A stretch of 23,560 nt of DNA from an uncultured Collinsella sp. (GTDB lineage Bacteria; Actinomycetota; Coriobacteriia; Coriobacteriales; Coriobacteriaceae). The stretch covers positions 1 to 23,560 of the forward strand of contig CABUTH010000009.1 in NCBI GenBank assembly GCA_902494465.1, given 5' to 3'. The first letter of the stretch is position 1; each line of letters begins with the position of its first letter. Below the pieces are notes generated by a model. That model made no database searches. It saw only the letters and a program-made list of their open reading frames with translations, and was not told where the DNA came from. Positions 8,103 through 16,148 of this stretch are shown here, piece after piece. The position numbers were made by a program, and so were the translations under genes.

Positions 8103-8737
8103 CGGATCACCACTTCCCTCTTATAGGCTTCGAGATCGCGCTCGACCTGCTCATCGCCCGTGGCGTTGACCCACCACGGCCACTTAACGCAACACACCGG
8201 CTCATCGACCTGCGCAAACCACAACTTGAGCTCATCCAGACTTACTGGGGCGTAGCTGTTAGCGTCCACGCCCACGTCATAGCGCAGCAGCCCCTGTCTG
8301 AGGTTAAACTTGTTGTACGCGCCGCCACAGCTGTGGATATGCCCGTGAAGATGCCAGCCGCCGTGCGACATGCCCTGCCAGTCGGCCATGGGATAGTGGC
8401 TCAGCACGATTTTCTGACGGTCGATCTTGAGCACGCAAATGGGCGGCTCGACGATAAAAGCATCCGCCACCGCAGGCTGTGTCCAATCTTTGTCGTGGTT
8501 GCCGGGCAGCAGATGGACACGCTTGCAGACAATGCTTTTGCGCAGCTCGTAGGCATCTTGGACCGTCATCTTAAAGCTAAAGTCGCCCAAGATGTAGAGC
8601 TCGTCATCCGCAGCGACCTTGCTGTTAATGTTGGCGACCATGGCATCGTTCATCTGCGCAACAGTCGACCAAGGCCTGCCGCAGAGCCGCAACATGTTCT
8701 CGTGCCCAAAGTGGGTATCGCTGGTAAACCAGATCAT
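8099..8737 (-). CDS. Calcineurin-like metallophosphoesterase (second gene of operon)
   Basis: This 212-residue phosphoesterase is of a different subfamily from its two neighbours. It starts MIWFTSDTHFGHENMLRLCG, where DTHFGH is the first metal motif. ILGDFSF (about 49-55), LPGNHDKDW (about 77-85), LSHYP (about 112-116) and HGHIHS (about 129-134) follow. The DTHFGH form recalls COG4186-type predicted phosphoesterases, which also occur in phages. A Trp-rich C-terminal tail (VKWPWWVNATGDEQ) follows the core. TAGGAGGT lies four to five bases before the ATG and includes the stop codon TAG of the preceding gene, so the two are tightly coupled. The substrate is unknown. Confidence 0.9.
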   Translation of the reverse strand: MIWFTSDTHFGHENMLRLCGRPWSTVAQMNDAMVANINSKVAADDELYILGDFSFKMTVQDAYELRKSIVCKRVHLLPGNHDKDWTQPAVADAFIVEPPICVLKIDRQKIVLSHYPMADWQGMSHGGWHLHGHIHSCGGAYNKFNLRQGLLRYDVGVDANSYAPVSLDELKLWFAQVDEPVCCVKWPWWVNATGDEQVERDLEAYKREVVIR

Positions 8738-8746
8738 GGGGACCTC

Positions 8747-9502
8747 CTAACGTTTTTGTTCGGAATAGCCGCTCGCCGTCTCGCCAAATCCGGCGCCGCA
8801 CTGCGCTTCGATTGGCACGATATCCTGGTAGATAAGGCGATGCTTGTCATCGCGCCATTCATCGTCATGGTAATGGCCAAAGAACCAGGTGCGGTAGTCG
8901 AGCCGCCCGTCGAGCTCGCCCAAAAAGGCCTGCAGCGAATCATCGTAGAACTCGCGATTGCACTCCATGCACAGCTCATCCGCCAAATCGACCGGCGCCT
9001 CGTGAGTCACAACATAGTCGACCTTCCAGCCCGCGCGATCGAGCGAGGCGCGGCAATGGCTCATCTCGCTCTCGCTCGGCATTTCCTCGGGCCACCAAGT
9101 CTTCCCCTCCTGGCGCCACTGTCTGTCATGGCTCGCGGCGCCGCCCATGGCAAGCACCATGCTCCCCGCGATGTCGAACACCTCGCCGCGCATCAGGTGT
9201 AGCACGTGCGGGCGAGCCTCGTGAACGAGGCCCCCATTCCACTCGCGCATCGGCAGTCCCGCCAGCAGATGGTGGTTCTCGTGATTGCCGTCGACAAAAC
9301 ACGTGGTCCAGGGCTTGGATTCAAACCAGTCGAGCCAGTATTTGTCAGTGTTCGAGCCGCTCCATATAAAGCCAAAGTCGCCAGCAACGATTACCACGTC
9401 ATCGCGCGTCAACGTTCGACCCAATGGCCAAGCGCGCGATGAGAAGCGGCTCGCCCCATACTCGGCAATACCGTGAACGTCTCCGGTAACGAAAATGGAC
9501 AT
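8747..9502 (-). CDS. Calcineurin-like metallophosphoesterase (first gene of operon)
   Basis: The protein has about 251 residues with the motif series GDVHG, VAGDFGFIW, VDGNHENH, VVTHEAP and FGHYHDD, complete for a di-metal phosphoesterase. It is the closer paralogue of the last gene in the operon (7377-8102), suggesting tandem duplication with the unrelated-subfamily gene left between the copies. The open frame begins at a TTG at 9505, but the ATG at 9502 is the better start: GGAGGT lies eight bases upstream of it, and TTG adds only one residue. It is the promoter-proximal gene of the three. The 85 bases upstream separate it from the membrane-peptide gene and show no clear promoter or terminator. 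The substrate is unknown. Confidence 0.9.
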   Translation of the reverse strand: MSIFVTGDVHGIAEYGASRFSSRAWPLGRTLTRDDVVIVAGDFGFIWSGSNTDKYWLDWFESKPWTTCFVDGNHENHHLLAGLPMREWNGGLVHEARPHVLHLMRGEVFDIAGSMVLAMGGAASHDRQWRQEGKTWWPEEMPSESEMSHCRASLDRAGWKVDYVVTHEAPVDLADELCMECNREFYDDSLQAFLGELDGRLDYRTWFFGHYHDDEWRDDKHRLIYQDIVPIEAQCGAGFGETASGYSEQKR

Positions 9503-9587
9503 CAATCAACACCTCCGCACTGTATGGCTCTGAACAAATCGATGGCAGAAATTGCAGACCGGCACCGGCATCTGCATCCCTTAGGGC

Positions 9588-9827
9588 TTACCCCTCGTTC
9601 TTCCATCCAAACGGGTCAAACACCCAAAAAATCAAATCGAGCACACCGCCGGTCATCATGGCGCCGGCAAGGGCCATGCAAACGTGCAGGGAGCTGGCGC
9701 TTCGGAGCGCGTCGAACGGCCCCAGAACAGCCAGCAGCGCAACCGCTACGCCGGCGAGGCACAGCGCGAGGCACGGCCCCGCGTCCTTGACGCATCTCTT
9801 TGCGAGATGCTTGGTGTTGTCACTCAT
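9588..9827 (-). CDS. Small membrane protein with two helices, 79 aa
   Basis: I do not recognise this protein. It starts MSDNTKHLAKRCVKDAG, a short basic cytoplasmic segment. Two hydrophobic helices follow, about residues 17-39 (ALCLAGVAVALLAVLGPF) and 47-70 (VCMALAGAMMTGGVLDLIFW), and the tail is FDPFGWKNEG. A positive N-terminus and a short C-terminus fit a hairpin in the membrane with both ends inside. The start at 9827 has AAGGAG ten bases upstream; the longer frame from 9884 adds 19 residues without a better site. It lies on the same strand between the metal-site protein gene (9980) and the phosphoesterase operon and may share a transcript with either. The coding call is likely; the function is unknown. 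Confidence 0.6.
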   Translation of the reverse strand: MSDNTKHLAKRCVKDAGPCLALCLAGVAVALLAVLGPFDALRSASSLHVCMALAGAMMTGGVLDLIFWVFDPFGWKNEG

Positions 9828-9902
9828 CGATATCGAGCTCCTTAGAGGATTGTTGTTCAGGCAGATGCCGTCGCGGCAGAGCATGGCGGCAGGTTAAGTG
9901 TC

Positions 9903-9953
9903 ACATGGCGTGCGGACACGTTTTTAGGTCCGCGTGTCCGCAGGGACCCATGT
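9903..9953 (-). terminator. Long hairpin between two minus-strand genes
   Basis: The inner stem TGCGGACACG (9911-9920) with CGTGTCCGCA (9933-9942) is perfect over ten bases. An outer stem, ACATGG (9903-9908) with CCATGT (9948-9953), adds six more after a small internal loop. It lies 27 bases after the stop of the metal-site protein gene. There is no T-run after it, so it could be a weak terminator, a processing site or an mRNA-stabilising end. Confidence 0.4.
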
Positions 9954-9979
9954 CCTTGCAGAGCGCCCCGAAGGAAGGT

Positions 9980-10336
9980 CTAAACCACCGGTGGGCAACA
10001 GGCTGGGCAGGGTGTCTTGCCTCGTTTGAGTGCGACTGCTAATGGCACGCTTGTTTTAACGGCGTTTTGAGGAAGGCTTTTGCATCCTGCAGAGCGGTGA
10101 TAGATCTTGCCATTCTTGGTGAGAATTACCTTGATTTTTGAGGCATCCACGCCAGATTTCCCCATCGGCGCTGCCGTCTCTTGACGAACCGGCACGGGTT
10201 CTTGGGGTTCACTTCTCAAAAAACCAGAACCACGGAATCGATTAATGTAGCTGTCGAAACACCCATCGAACAGCAGTCCCGTTGCCAGGCCCGCCATGAA
10301 TCCGCAGGCGATCGCGACCTCTCCTCTAATTTGCAT
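9980..10336 (-). CDS. Membrane-anchored protein with C-terminal H/C/CxxC metal-site motif, 118 aa
   Basis: The protein has an N-terminal hydrophobic anchor (about residues 7-25, VAIACGFMAGLATGLLFDGC), a linker rich in Pro and Glu, and a C-terminal domain starting near residue 72. That domain reads KNGKIYHRSAGCKSL, then a Ser-Leu-Ala-rich helix, then TPCPACCPP. The pattern YH-x3-GC ... PC-x2-C is that of the small Ada-like zinc-binding tail found at the end of several bacterial nucleases and lipoproteins; I infer metal binding by His, Cys and the CxxC pair. There is no nuclease domain here. The start at 10336 has AAGGAGGG five bases upstream; an upstream ATG at 10399 falls inside the preceding terminator and is not used. 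It is probably exposed outside the membrane or in the envelope; the role is unknown. Confidence 0.75.
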   Translation of the reverse strand: MQIRGEVAIACGFMAGLATGLLFDGCFDSYINRFRGSGFLRSEPQEPVPVRQETAAPMGKSGVDASKIKVILTKNGKIYHRSAGCKSLPQNAVKTSVPLAVALKRGKTPCPACCPPVV

Positions 10337-10365
10337 ATGTCCCTCCTTAATCAATCTTGAAGATG

Positions 10366-10409
10366 AAAAATGGCGTGCGCCGCGGAGCCCATGCCCCACG
10401 ACGCGCGCC
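10366..10409 (-). terminator. Rho-independent terminator of the CAP surface-protein gene
   Basis: Read on the minus strand, GGCGCGCGTCGTGG (10409-10396) pairs with CCGCGGCGCACGCC (10385-10372) over 14 positions, with two G-U pairs and one mismatch. The loop has ten bases and ATTTTT follows. It lies 26 bases after the stop of the 10435-13788 gene and ends 30 bases before the next start. The G-U pairs are favourable only in the minus-strand RNA, which gives the direction. Confidence 0.75.
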
Positions 10410-10434
10410 GAAAACGGTCCGTCTCCTTCCGTCC

Positions 10435-13400
10435 CTAATGGATCAGCTGACGGCGCTTATCGGACAGGAAGACACCGGCGGCCACCAGAACCGTGCCGCC
10501 GATCGCGAAGGTCTCGCCCAGCAGCTCGGATGCATCGCCCGTGGCAGGCATCGCCGTCTGCTGCGTCGCAATCTCGGTCTTTGCCACCGCATGTTTGGCT
10601 TGGTACGTCACCTGGGTGACGGGTTGGGCTTGCTCACCATTCCCGCGGTCGGCGGCCTCTTGGCGAGCGATCTCGGCGTTGAGCTCGGTAATAGCCTGGT
10701 CGAGCTCGGCCTTGGCGGCGGTGTAGTTAGCAAGCGCCTCCAGGTATACCGGCGCCACGGCATCCGTCGCAGCCGTGGCGGCATCGAGCTCGGCCTTGGC
10801 GGTCGCGGCTCGCTCGGCAGCATCGTGAGCCGCAGCGATCTTGGCGTTGAGTGCCTCGTCTGCATCGTCAGCACTGCCATTGGCAACGGCTTCGGCCAGA
10901 TTGATCCTGCGCAGGCGGGTGACCGCGGCGGCAGAAGCATCGCAGGCGGCAGCCGCACCCGTCATGGCATCGTCAGCCTCCACCACGTCGTACTCGGCAT
11001 CGCTCACGGCCATCACCGCAGCATCGAGTGCGGCATCGGCAGCGGCTTTGTCCTCAGTAGCCTTGGCGAGCGATGCTGCGGCATTCTTAAGCTGAGAGGC
11101 GCGGGCGGCAGCCGCATCGGACTTTGCCTGAGCCGTTGCCACGGCGGCGTCGGCATCGCTCGCAACCTGCTGGGCCATATTGAGCTCCGTCTGAGCGGCG
11201 GCAGCATCGATATCAGCCTGATTGGCATCGCCTTGGGCAACAGCAAGTTCAGCCTCCGCCTCGCGCTGATTGGCACGAGCGCTTTCGAGTGCAGACGATG
11301 CCGCATCAAACGTACGCTGAGCAGCAGCGATATCGGCTGAGTACGCCGCCAGCTCATTCTGGGCCGCGGCAAGTGCGTCCTGTTTGTCGCCAACACCGGC
11401 ACAAGCGGCGTCCAGCGCGCGCTTGGCAGCAGCCACCTTTCCCTTAGCAATGTCGAGCTCGCCAGACTTGGCGGCCACGGCGTCCTGCGCTGCCGCAACA
11501 GCGGCGTTGGCAGCGCACAAATCGGCGCGGGCATCGCTGACGGCGCGCGCGGCGGCCTCAGCTGCAGCCTGCTTTTGCTCCGCGGCGGCCTGGGCCTCCG
11601 AGACCTTGGCAGCCGTGGCATCGACGTCAGCGGCAGTGCGCTCAACCTGAGCCCGCTTTGCTGCAACGGCCTGCGATGCCGCATTCGCCTTGTTGCCGGC
11701 ATCGTCGGCAACGCCTTGCGCCGCAGCAAGCTCCCTGCGTGCCGCGTCCACGCCCTGCTCGGGATTTGCCAGAGAGTCGCACCACGCGTTCAATGCAGTC
11801 TCATACTCAGCAACCGTCATCGGATTGGCGTTATACGGCTTATACCATTGGCCCGACATGGTGAATGTCTGCGCCTGCGTTTTCCACCCGTTCATCGTTC
11901 CGCGCGTGCAAACGCCCATGCCCGTCACAGTGTAATAGGGGTTGATCACGTTGATGTAATGGCCAACGGAGCCCATCGATCCATAGCGCTGCAGTACGTA
12001 GGCGTCGATCTTGTCCTCGTTTGCCATATAGAAATCGTAAGCGGCCTTTCCCGTAAGGCCCGTCGCGCCCAGCGAGGCGGCGGCAGCGTCAAAGTAGGCT
12101 TTCTCCTCCGTGACCCACTGCTTAAACGGGTCGCTTCCAAAGTTCCACGCCACATTCTCGCCCACGTTGAACTGTTGGGCGTGTGCGACCTTTGTATCGG
12201 AGAAGTTCGCATCGGCAATGGCGGTCGCCATCATGGCATACGTCACCTTGAGCTCGCCCAGGCCAACGCTTGCGCGATACTCGTTGCACGCCTTGAGCCA
12301 CACGATCGCCTGCTTCATATTGGTCAGGCTCGTCGCATCGACCTCCTCACCCACCTTGTTGTAGCTAGCGAGTTTGCAGTTGAGAATGATATCCGCCGCG
12401 TCATCGGCACCCACGCTCTTAAAGAACGCGATAGCACCCTGGCGGTAGTTCTCCGACGATGCGTTTGCCGCTGCCTGCGCGGCGTCGAGCTTGGACTGAG
12501 CCTGGGCCACAGCCTGATCGGCCTGCTGCTTTTGGACCCTCGCCTGATCGAGCGCCGTATCGGCAGCGCTCTTCTCGTCCTTGGCTGCCGAGAGCTTGGC
12601 CTGGGCATCGGCCAGCGCCGCAAGCGCGGATGCGTGGTCGGTCTTCGCCTGGTCGACGGCGACGTCGGCAGCAGTCTTGGCAGCAGCAGCGGCATCCAGC
12701 TTGGCTTGGGCATCGTTCGCAGCCTGCTGTTGAGCGGTGAGCGCCTGCTGGGCAGCTTGCAGCTCGCCCTCTGTGTCAGCCACGGCCTGCTGGGCAGCAG
12801 AAAGCTCACCCTCGCATTGCGACTGCGTGGCCTTGGCGGCCGTCAGCGCCTCGGACGCAGCGGTCGCCTTTGCCTTGGCGGCCTCGTACTCCGGGCCCGC
12901 GGCGCCCTGCTCGGCTCGGTCCAGATCGGCCTTGGCCGCATCATAGCTCGCCTGAGCGGCATCCGCGTTCGCATCTGCCGCGGCCTTTGCCTGCTGAGTT
13001 GCCGAAAGCTTGCCCTGCGCGTCTTGCTGCTTGGCAGCGGCGACAGCGGCAGCGGCCTGGGCATCCGAGAGTTTTGCCTGGGCATCAACGGCCTGTTGCT
13101 TTGCCTGCTCAAAATCATTCGCCGCCTGCTCTGCGGCAGTCTGAGCGGCGGCTACGGCCTCGGGCGTGGCGTCGGATGCAGCAGCCTGCGCTGCCTCAAG
13201 CGCAGATTGGGCATCGCCTGCAGCCTTCTGGGCGGCAGCCAGGGCTTCGTCCTTGTCCGTCAGGTTCTTCTTGGCGGCATCGAGCGCGGCACGCGCGTCC
13301 TCAAGCGCCTTGGCATCCGCATCGGCCTTGTCCTGTGCAGCGCCCATTTGCTTTTCCAGCTCGGTCGAAGCGACAGAAGCAGCAGCATCACTTGCGCCGT

Positions 13401-13788
13401 GGGCGACGTCATAGGCGCCCTGCGCCTGCTGCTGGTTGGCGGCAGCGGCATCGTAGGGAGCGGCAGCTGCTTCCAAATCAGTCTTAGCGGCAGCAGCCTT
13501 GGCGCGCGCCGCATCAACTGCGGCCTGCAGGTCGGCGACCTTCTGAGCCGCAGACACAGCGCCCGCGCCAGCACCGACGGCTGCAGCACTCGTCAGCGGC
13601 GACATCACCGCAGCCGTTGCGCCCGCAACGCCAACGCCATCCGCGCCCTGCGCCGCCGCAGCCAGCGGCGACAGCAGCGAGCCGCCCGTCATGGCAATCG
13701 TCGCCGCAGCTACCGTCGCTACGCGTCCAGCTGCCTTGGCCTTACCCAAAGCCTTGCCGTTCATGTCCTTGTTCACGTTCTTGCTCAT
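10435..13788 (-). CDS. Sortase-anchored coiled-coil surface protein with CAP domain, 1117 aa
   Basis: A large, extremely Ala-rich wall protein. Residues 1-47 are a long signal peptide (Lys-rich start, core ATVAAATIAMTGGSLLSPL, cleavage near AAAAQG). Residues about 75-435 and 675-1065 are heptad-like coiled coils built from Ala, Lys, Asp, Glu and Gln. Between them, about 440-670, lies a CAP (SCP/PR-1) domain: CNEYRASVGLGELK, HAQQFNVGENVAWNF, KQWVTEEKAYFD, VGHYINVINPYYTVTGMGV. The C-terminus is a sorting signal: MPATG at 1080-1084, a hydrophobic helix, then KRRQLIH. MPATG replaces the usual LPxTG. The start at 13788 has GGAAGGAA upstream and places the signal peptide correctly; the frame runs 59 codons further up without support. 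A rod that displays a CAP domain away from the wall is the likely architecture; adhesion or interaction with the host is inference. Confidence 0.85.
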   Translation of the reverse strand: MSKNVNKDMNGKALGKAKAAGRVATVAAATIAMTGGSLLSPLAAAAQGADGVGVAGATAAVMSPLTSAAAVGAGAGAVSAAQKVADLQAAVDAARAKAAAAKTDLEAAAAPYDAAAANQQQAQGAYDVAHGASDAAASVASTELEKQMGAAQDKADADAKALEDARAALDAAKKNLTDKDEALAAAQKAAGDAQSALEAAQAAASDATPEAVAAAQTAAEQAANDFEQAKQQAVDAQAKLSDAQAAAAVAAAKQQDAQGKLSATQQAKAAADANADAAQASYDAAKADLDRAEQGAAGPEYEAAKAKATAASEALTAAKATQSQCEGELSAAQQAVADTEGELQAAQQALTAQQQAANDAQAKLDAAAAAKTAADVAVDQAKTDHASALAALADAQAKLSAAKDEKSAADTALDQARVQKQQADQAVAQAQSKLDAAQAAANASSENYRQGAIAFFKSVGADDAADIILNCKLASYNKVGEEVDATSLTNMKQAIVWLKACNEYRASVGLGELKVTYAMMATAIADANFSDTKVAHAQQFNVGENVAWNFGSDPFKQWVTEEKAYFDAAAASLGATGLTGKAAYDFYMANEDKIDAYVLQRYGSMGSVGHYINVINPYYTVTGMGVCTRGTMNGWKTQAQTFTMSGQWYKPYNANPMTVAEYETALNAWCDSLANPEQGVDAARRELAAAQGVADDAGNKANAASQAVAAKRAQVERTAADVDATAAKVSEAQAAAEQKQAAAEAAARAVSDARADLCAANAAVAAAQDAVAAKSGELDIAKGKVAAAKRALDAACAGVGDKQDALAAAQNELAAYSADIAAAQRTFDAASSALESARANQREAEAELAVAQGDANQADIDAAAAQTELNMAQQVASDADAAVATAQAKSDAAAARASQLKNAAASLAKATEDKAAADAALDAAVMAVSDAEYDVVEADDAMTGAAAACDASAAAVTRLRRINLAEAVANGSADDADEALNAKIAAAHDAAERAATAKAELDAATAATDAVAPVYLEALANYTAAKAELDQAITELNAEIARQEAADRGNGEQAQPVTQVTYQAKHAVAKTEIATQQTAMPATGDASELLGETFAIGGTVLVAAGVFLSDKRRQLIH

Positions 13789-13912
13789 TGCCGATTCCTT
13801 CCCACGGTGAGCCGTTGTTTGACACAGATAGTCGATCCAACCTGCCTCGTTAAAAAGAGGTGATGACGGGGTAATAAAAATGAGAAGTTGAGGGTCGGGA
13901 GGCCCGGCACTA

Positions 13913-14164
13913 CTAAATGCCAAGTTCCCGCTCGCATTCGCGCTCAATGTCCTTCTGATACTCAAGTTCCTCGCCGCTCAGCATCACGTCGTTCCATTCG
14001 TTCCAGAAGTTCTACCCATTAGAACTGGAATAGCAGGCGCAGATATGCTTGAGATCAATTGACTCGATATTGTCGTTATTAAAGAGGGGATTACTGGTAT
14101 TCACGCTACTTGTCCAATCAACATAAACTCTAATTGCTGTGCTTGGTCTCTCTGAGACCCCATC
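13913..14164 (-). pseudogene. Remnant of an unidentified gene, C-terminal part
   Basis: The 464-bp gap 13789-14252 contains one frame on the minus strand that reads like protein. It runs from just after a TGA (14165-14167) through VYVDWTSSVNTSNPLFNN and IDLKHICACYSSSNG to an in-frame TAG at 14012-14014. It then continues NFWNEWNDVMLSGEELEYQK and ends in two adjacent TAG stops (13910-13915). There is no start codon with a ribosome site. The sequence is clearly more AT-rich than the flanking genes, which suggests acquired DNA. I cannot name the parent protein. A single TAG could also be a sequencing error, but the missing 5' end argues for a real remnant. The rest of the gap holds only a 6-bp hairpin (GGTCTC 14145-14150 with GAGACC 14154-14159). 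Confidence 0.4.
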
Positions 14165-14252
14165 TCATACGCTATGACTGTAGTATATGCACTCTGTTTG
14201 TATGTTGCAAGAACATTTTTATTTTTCTAGCGCATATAACGAACCTGCTTCT

Positions 14253-16148
14253 TCACGAACAAATACCAGACTCCCCCGCCGCACCCTCTCGCGCAGCATA
14301 TTCATTGAGATACTTCACCGGAATCGGCCACCTGGAAGGAGCCCCGTGGCGCGAAAGCCCCACATTGACCAGCTGAACCAGCAGCTCGGACAGATCGTCG
14401 CCGTCGAGCACCTCGACCGAGCGCACATGAATCGCCGTTGCCAGATTCTCCTTGGTGCCATTGTTGACACCAACAAAATAGCAGGTCAGCCCCACACACT
14501 CGAACGTTCCAATGCCGTAATAGGGCGAGTTGTAGCTCTCGAAAAACCCCTTCTTACGACCCGCCTTACTCGTAAGCTGGCAATCGCGCACCAAGGTCAC
14601 AAAATTGTTGGAGAAGGTCGTCAAGCCCGTGTCCCGCACGCGTGCAAACATAGATCGTTCGCCTGCCCGTACATCAAAGACGTAGGCATTCTTGTCGAGC
14701 TTGCCGTCCGCCGTCAGCAGCTCAAACTCCATCTCGTCCACAGGACCGTCCTCGATGGGATGCGAGGTGTAGTCCATGGTCCCGTCAGCACCTATCGTCA
14801 GCGTTGCCAAGCGCTCATCCAGCTCAACCTTATCCTTCTCCTTACGCGGGACATTGACCACGCCACAGACCGTCACCGACTCAACGCCAAAAGAGCCAAG
14901 GTCAAACGCCTTCACCCGGCCGTTGGCAACATCCTGCTTAACCAACAGCTCTTTGAGCATGGCGCCCAGGATTCCCTCCTGTGCGCCGCGCACCTTTACA
15001 TTCGACGTCGCCTTAAACAGCGGCTCGCACACGTCCGGCGTCACATGCTGCTCCACCACGCCAGCGTGCAGGGCATAGCCATCGTTCTCGACGACCTCGT
15101 TAGGCACAACAATCAGGTTCCACGCCTGCGGATCCACATCCTTTCCGCCACACGACGCGCACACGCCCCACGAGGAATCGTTGAGTCGATCGACCAGCTT
15201 GCGCGCCATCCCATCAAGCCCGTCACTCGCAAACGACACCACAACCCGCTGCCCCACCGCGCGCGCCGCAACCACACGGGCATATCGCTCGCTTTTCAAA
15301 ACCTCGTAGAAGCTCTTGCGCGGATACTCCCTGAGCGACACCCGGGCAAAGTCGCCGTACCGGCGCTCAAGGATCTGCAGCTCTCGGTACAAGATCCCCT
15401 TCTTGGTATAGGCGACCTTTTCCGCCTGGGACGAAAACGTAAGATCACGGCGCTTGGACGGCTTATCGCCTTTGGCGCGGCGCAGGATGTACTCGTCACG
15501 TTGCCCGTGAGCCAACACCACAGAGGCAACAGGTGACAGTCTGTAGCCCACCTGGCTGTTGATCTTCTCGAGCTCTTTCTGGTCGCCCGCCGCACGACTG
15601 ATGAGCACCCGTCGCTTGGTAAACGTTCGAATCTTTAGCTCGAAGGTACAATCCTCGTTGATAACGGTCTCGACCGTCTCGATCTTGGCAGGACCCGTTC
15701 CAGCCTCCTCGACGGCATCGCGACGAGCGCCCTTGGCGCTGATGGCATACAAGTGCCCCGTGTCGTTGGGAACCTCATCCTCAATCCCCTCAAACTGCGA
15801 ACACGAGTTGAACAGCAGGCGCAGCGCGACATAATCTTCCAGCTCGTTCCAATAAGTTTTAATCGGGACCATTTGCTCATGGTCGAGCGAGGCGTTAAGG
15901 TCACCCGTCTGTGCACCCGCCTTGACCATCAGAAAAACCCGGTTGTCCTCGAGCTGCGTAAGCGCTACGACCTTGCCCGTCTGGCACACATCGGCCATAA
16001 AGTTTGCCACGGCATGCTTGCCCGCATCGCCAACATTGCACCAAAAGACCGAGTAACGCTCCTCGGCAGCCGCCGCATCGAGCTGCAACGCGAGCTCGGA
16101 CACAGCGATGCCTCCCAGGCCACACGGCTGGTTATGCTTCGATTGCAC
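14253..16148 (-). CDS. Argonaute-like protein, probable DdmE of a DdmDE plasmid-defence system
   Basis: About 631 residues. The C-terminal half has the MID-PIWI layout. A MID-like part (about 295-400) runs VVVSFASDGLDGMARKL, NLIVVPNEVVENDGYALH, GVVEQHVTPD and ends LKELLVKQDV. The PIWI-like part ends with the Argonaute-type tail SRHGAPSRWPIPVKYLNEYA. I see no PAZ domain and no DEDX tetrad, so it should bind a guide but not cut. The N-terminal 290 residues would be the N and linker domains. In DdmDE of Vibrio cholerae, DdmE (about 690 residues from memory) uses a DNA guide to recognise plasmids and recruits DdmD. The gene overlaps the helicase-nuclease gene: GTG at 16148 has GGAGG about eight bases upstream. 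A second GTG at 16103 also has GGGAGG, so the first 15 residues are uncertain. The main alternative is a PIWI-RE relative. Confidence 0.65.
   Translation of the reverse strand: MQSKHNQPCGLGGIAVSELALQLDAAAAEERYSVFWCNVGDAGKHAVANFMADVCQTGKVVALTQLEDNRVFLMVKAGAQTGDLNASLDHEQMVPIKTYWNELEDYVALRLLFNSCSQFEGIEDEVPNDTGHLYAISAKGARRDAVEEAGTGPAKIETVETVINEDCTFELKIRTFTKRRVLISRAAGDQKELEKINSQVGYRLSPVASVVLAHGQRDEYILRRAKGDKPSKRRDLTFSSQAEKVAYTKKGILYRELQILERRYGDFARVSLREYPRKSFYEVLKSERYARVVAARAVGQRVVVSFASDGLDGMARKLVDRLNDSSWGVCASCGGKDVDPQAWNLIVVPNEVVENDGYALHAGVVEQHVTPDVCEPLFKATSNVKVRGAQEGILGAMLKELLVKQDVANGRVKAFDLGSFGVESVTVCGVVNVPRKEKDKVELDERLATLTIGADGTMDYTSHPIEDGPVDEMEFELLTADGKLDKNAYVFDVRAGERSMFARVRDTGLTTFSNNFVTLVRDCQLTSKAGRKKGFFESYNSPYYGIGTFECVGLTCYFVGVNNGTKENLATAIHVRSVEVLDGDDLSELLVQLVNVGLSRHGAPSRWPIPVKYLNEYAAREGAAGESGICS

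Noticed and set aside
11575..13863. 762-codon open frame on the plus strand opposite the surface protein
   Set aside because: A shadow of the Ala-rich coiled coil; its Leu/Gly/Arg/Ser repetition mirrors GCN codons read on the other strand.
13789..13965. 59-codon upstream extension of the surface-protein frame
   Set aside because: It would bury the signal peptide; the ATG at 13788 has a good ribosome site and starts a normal signal sequence.
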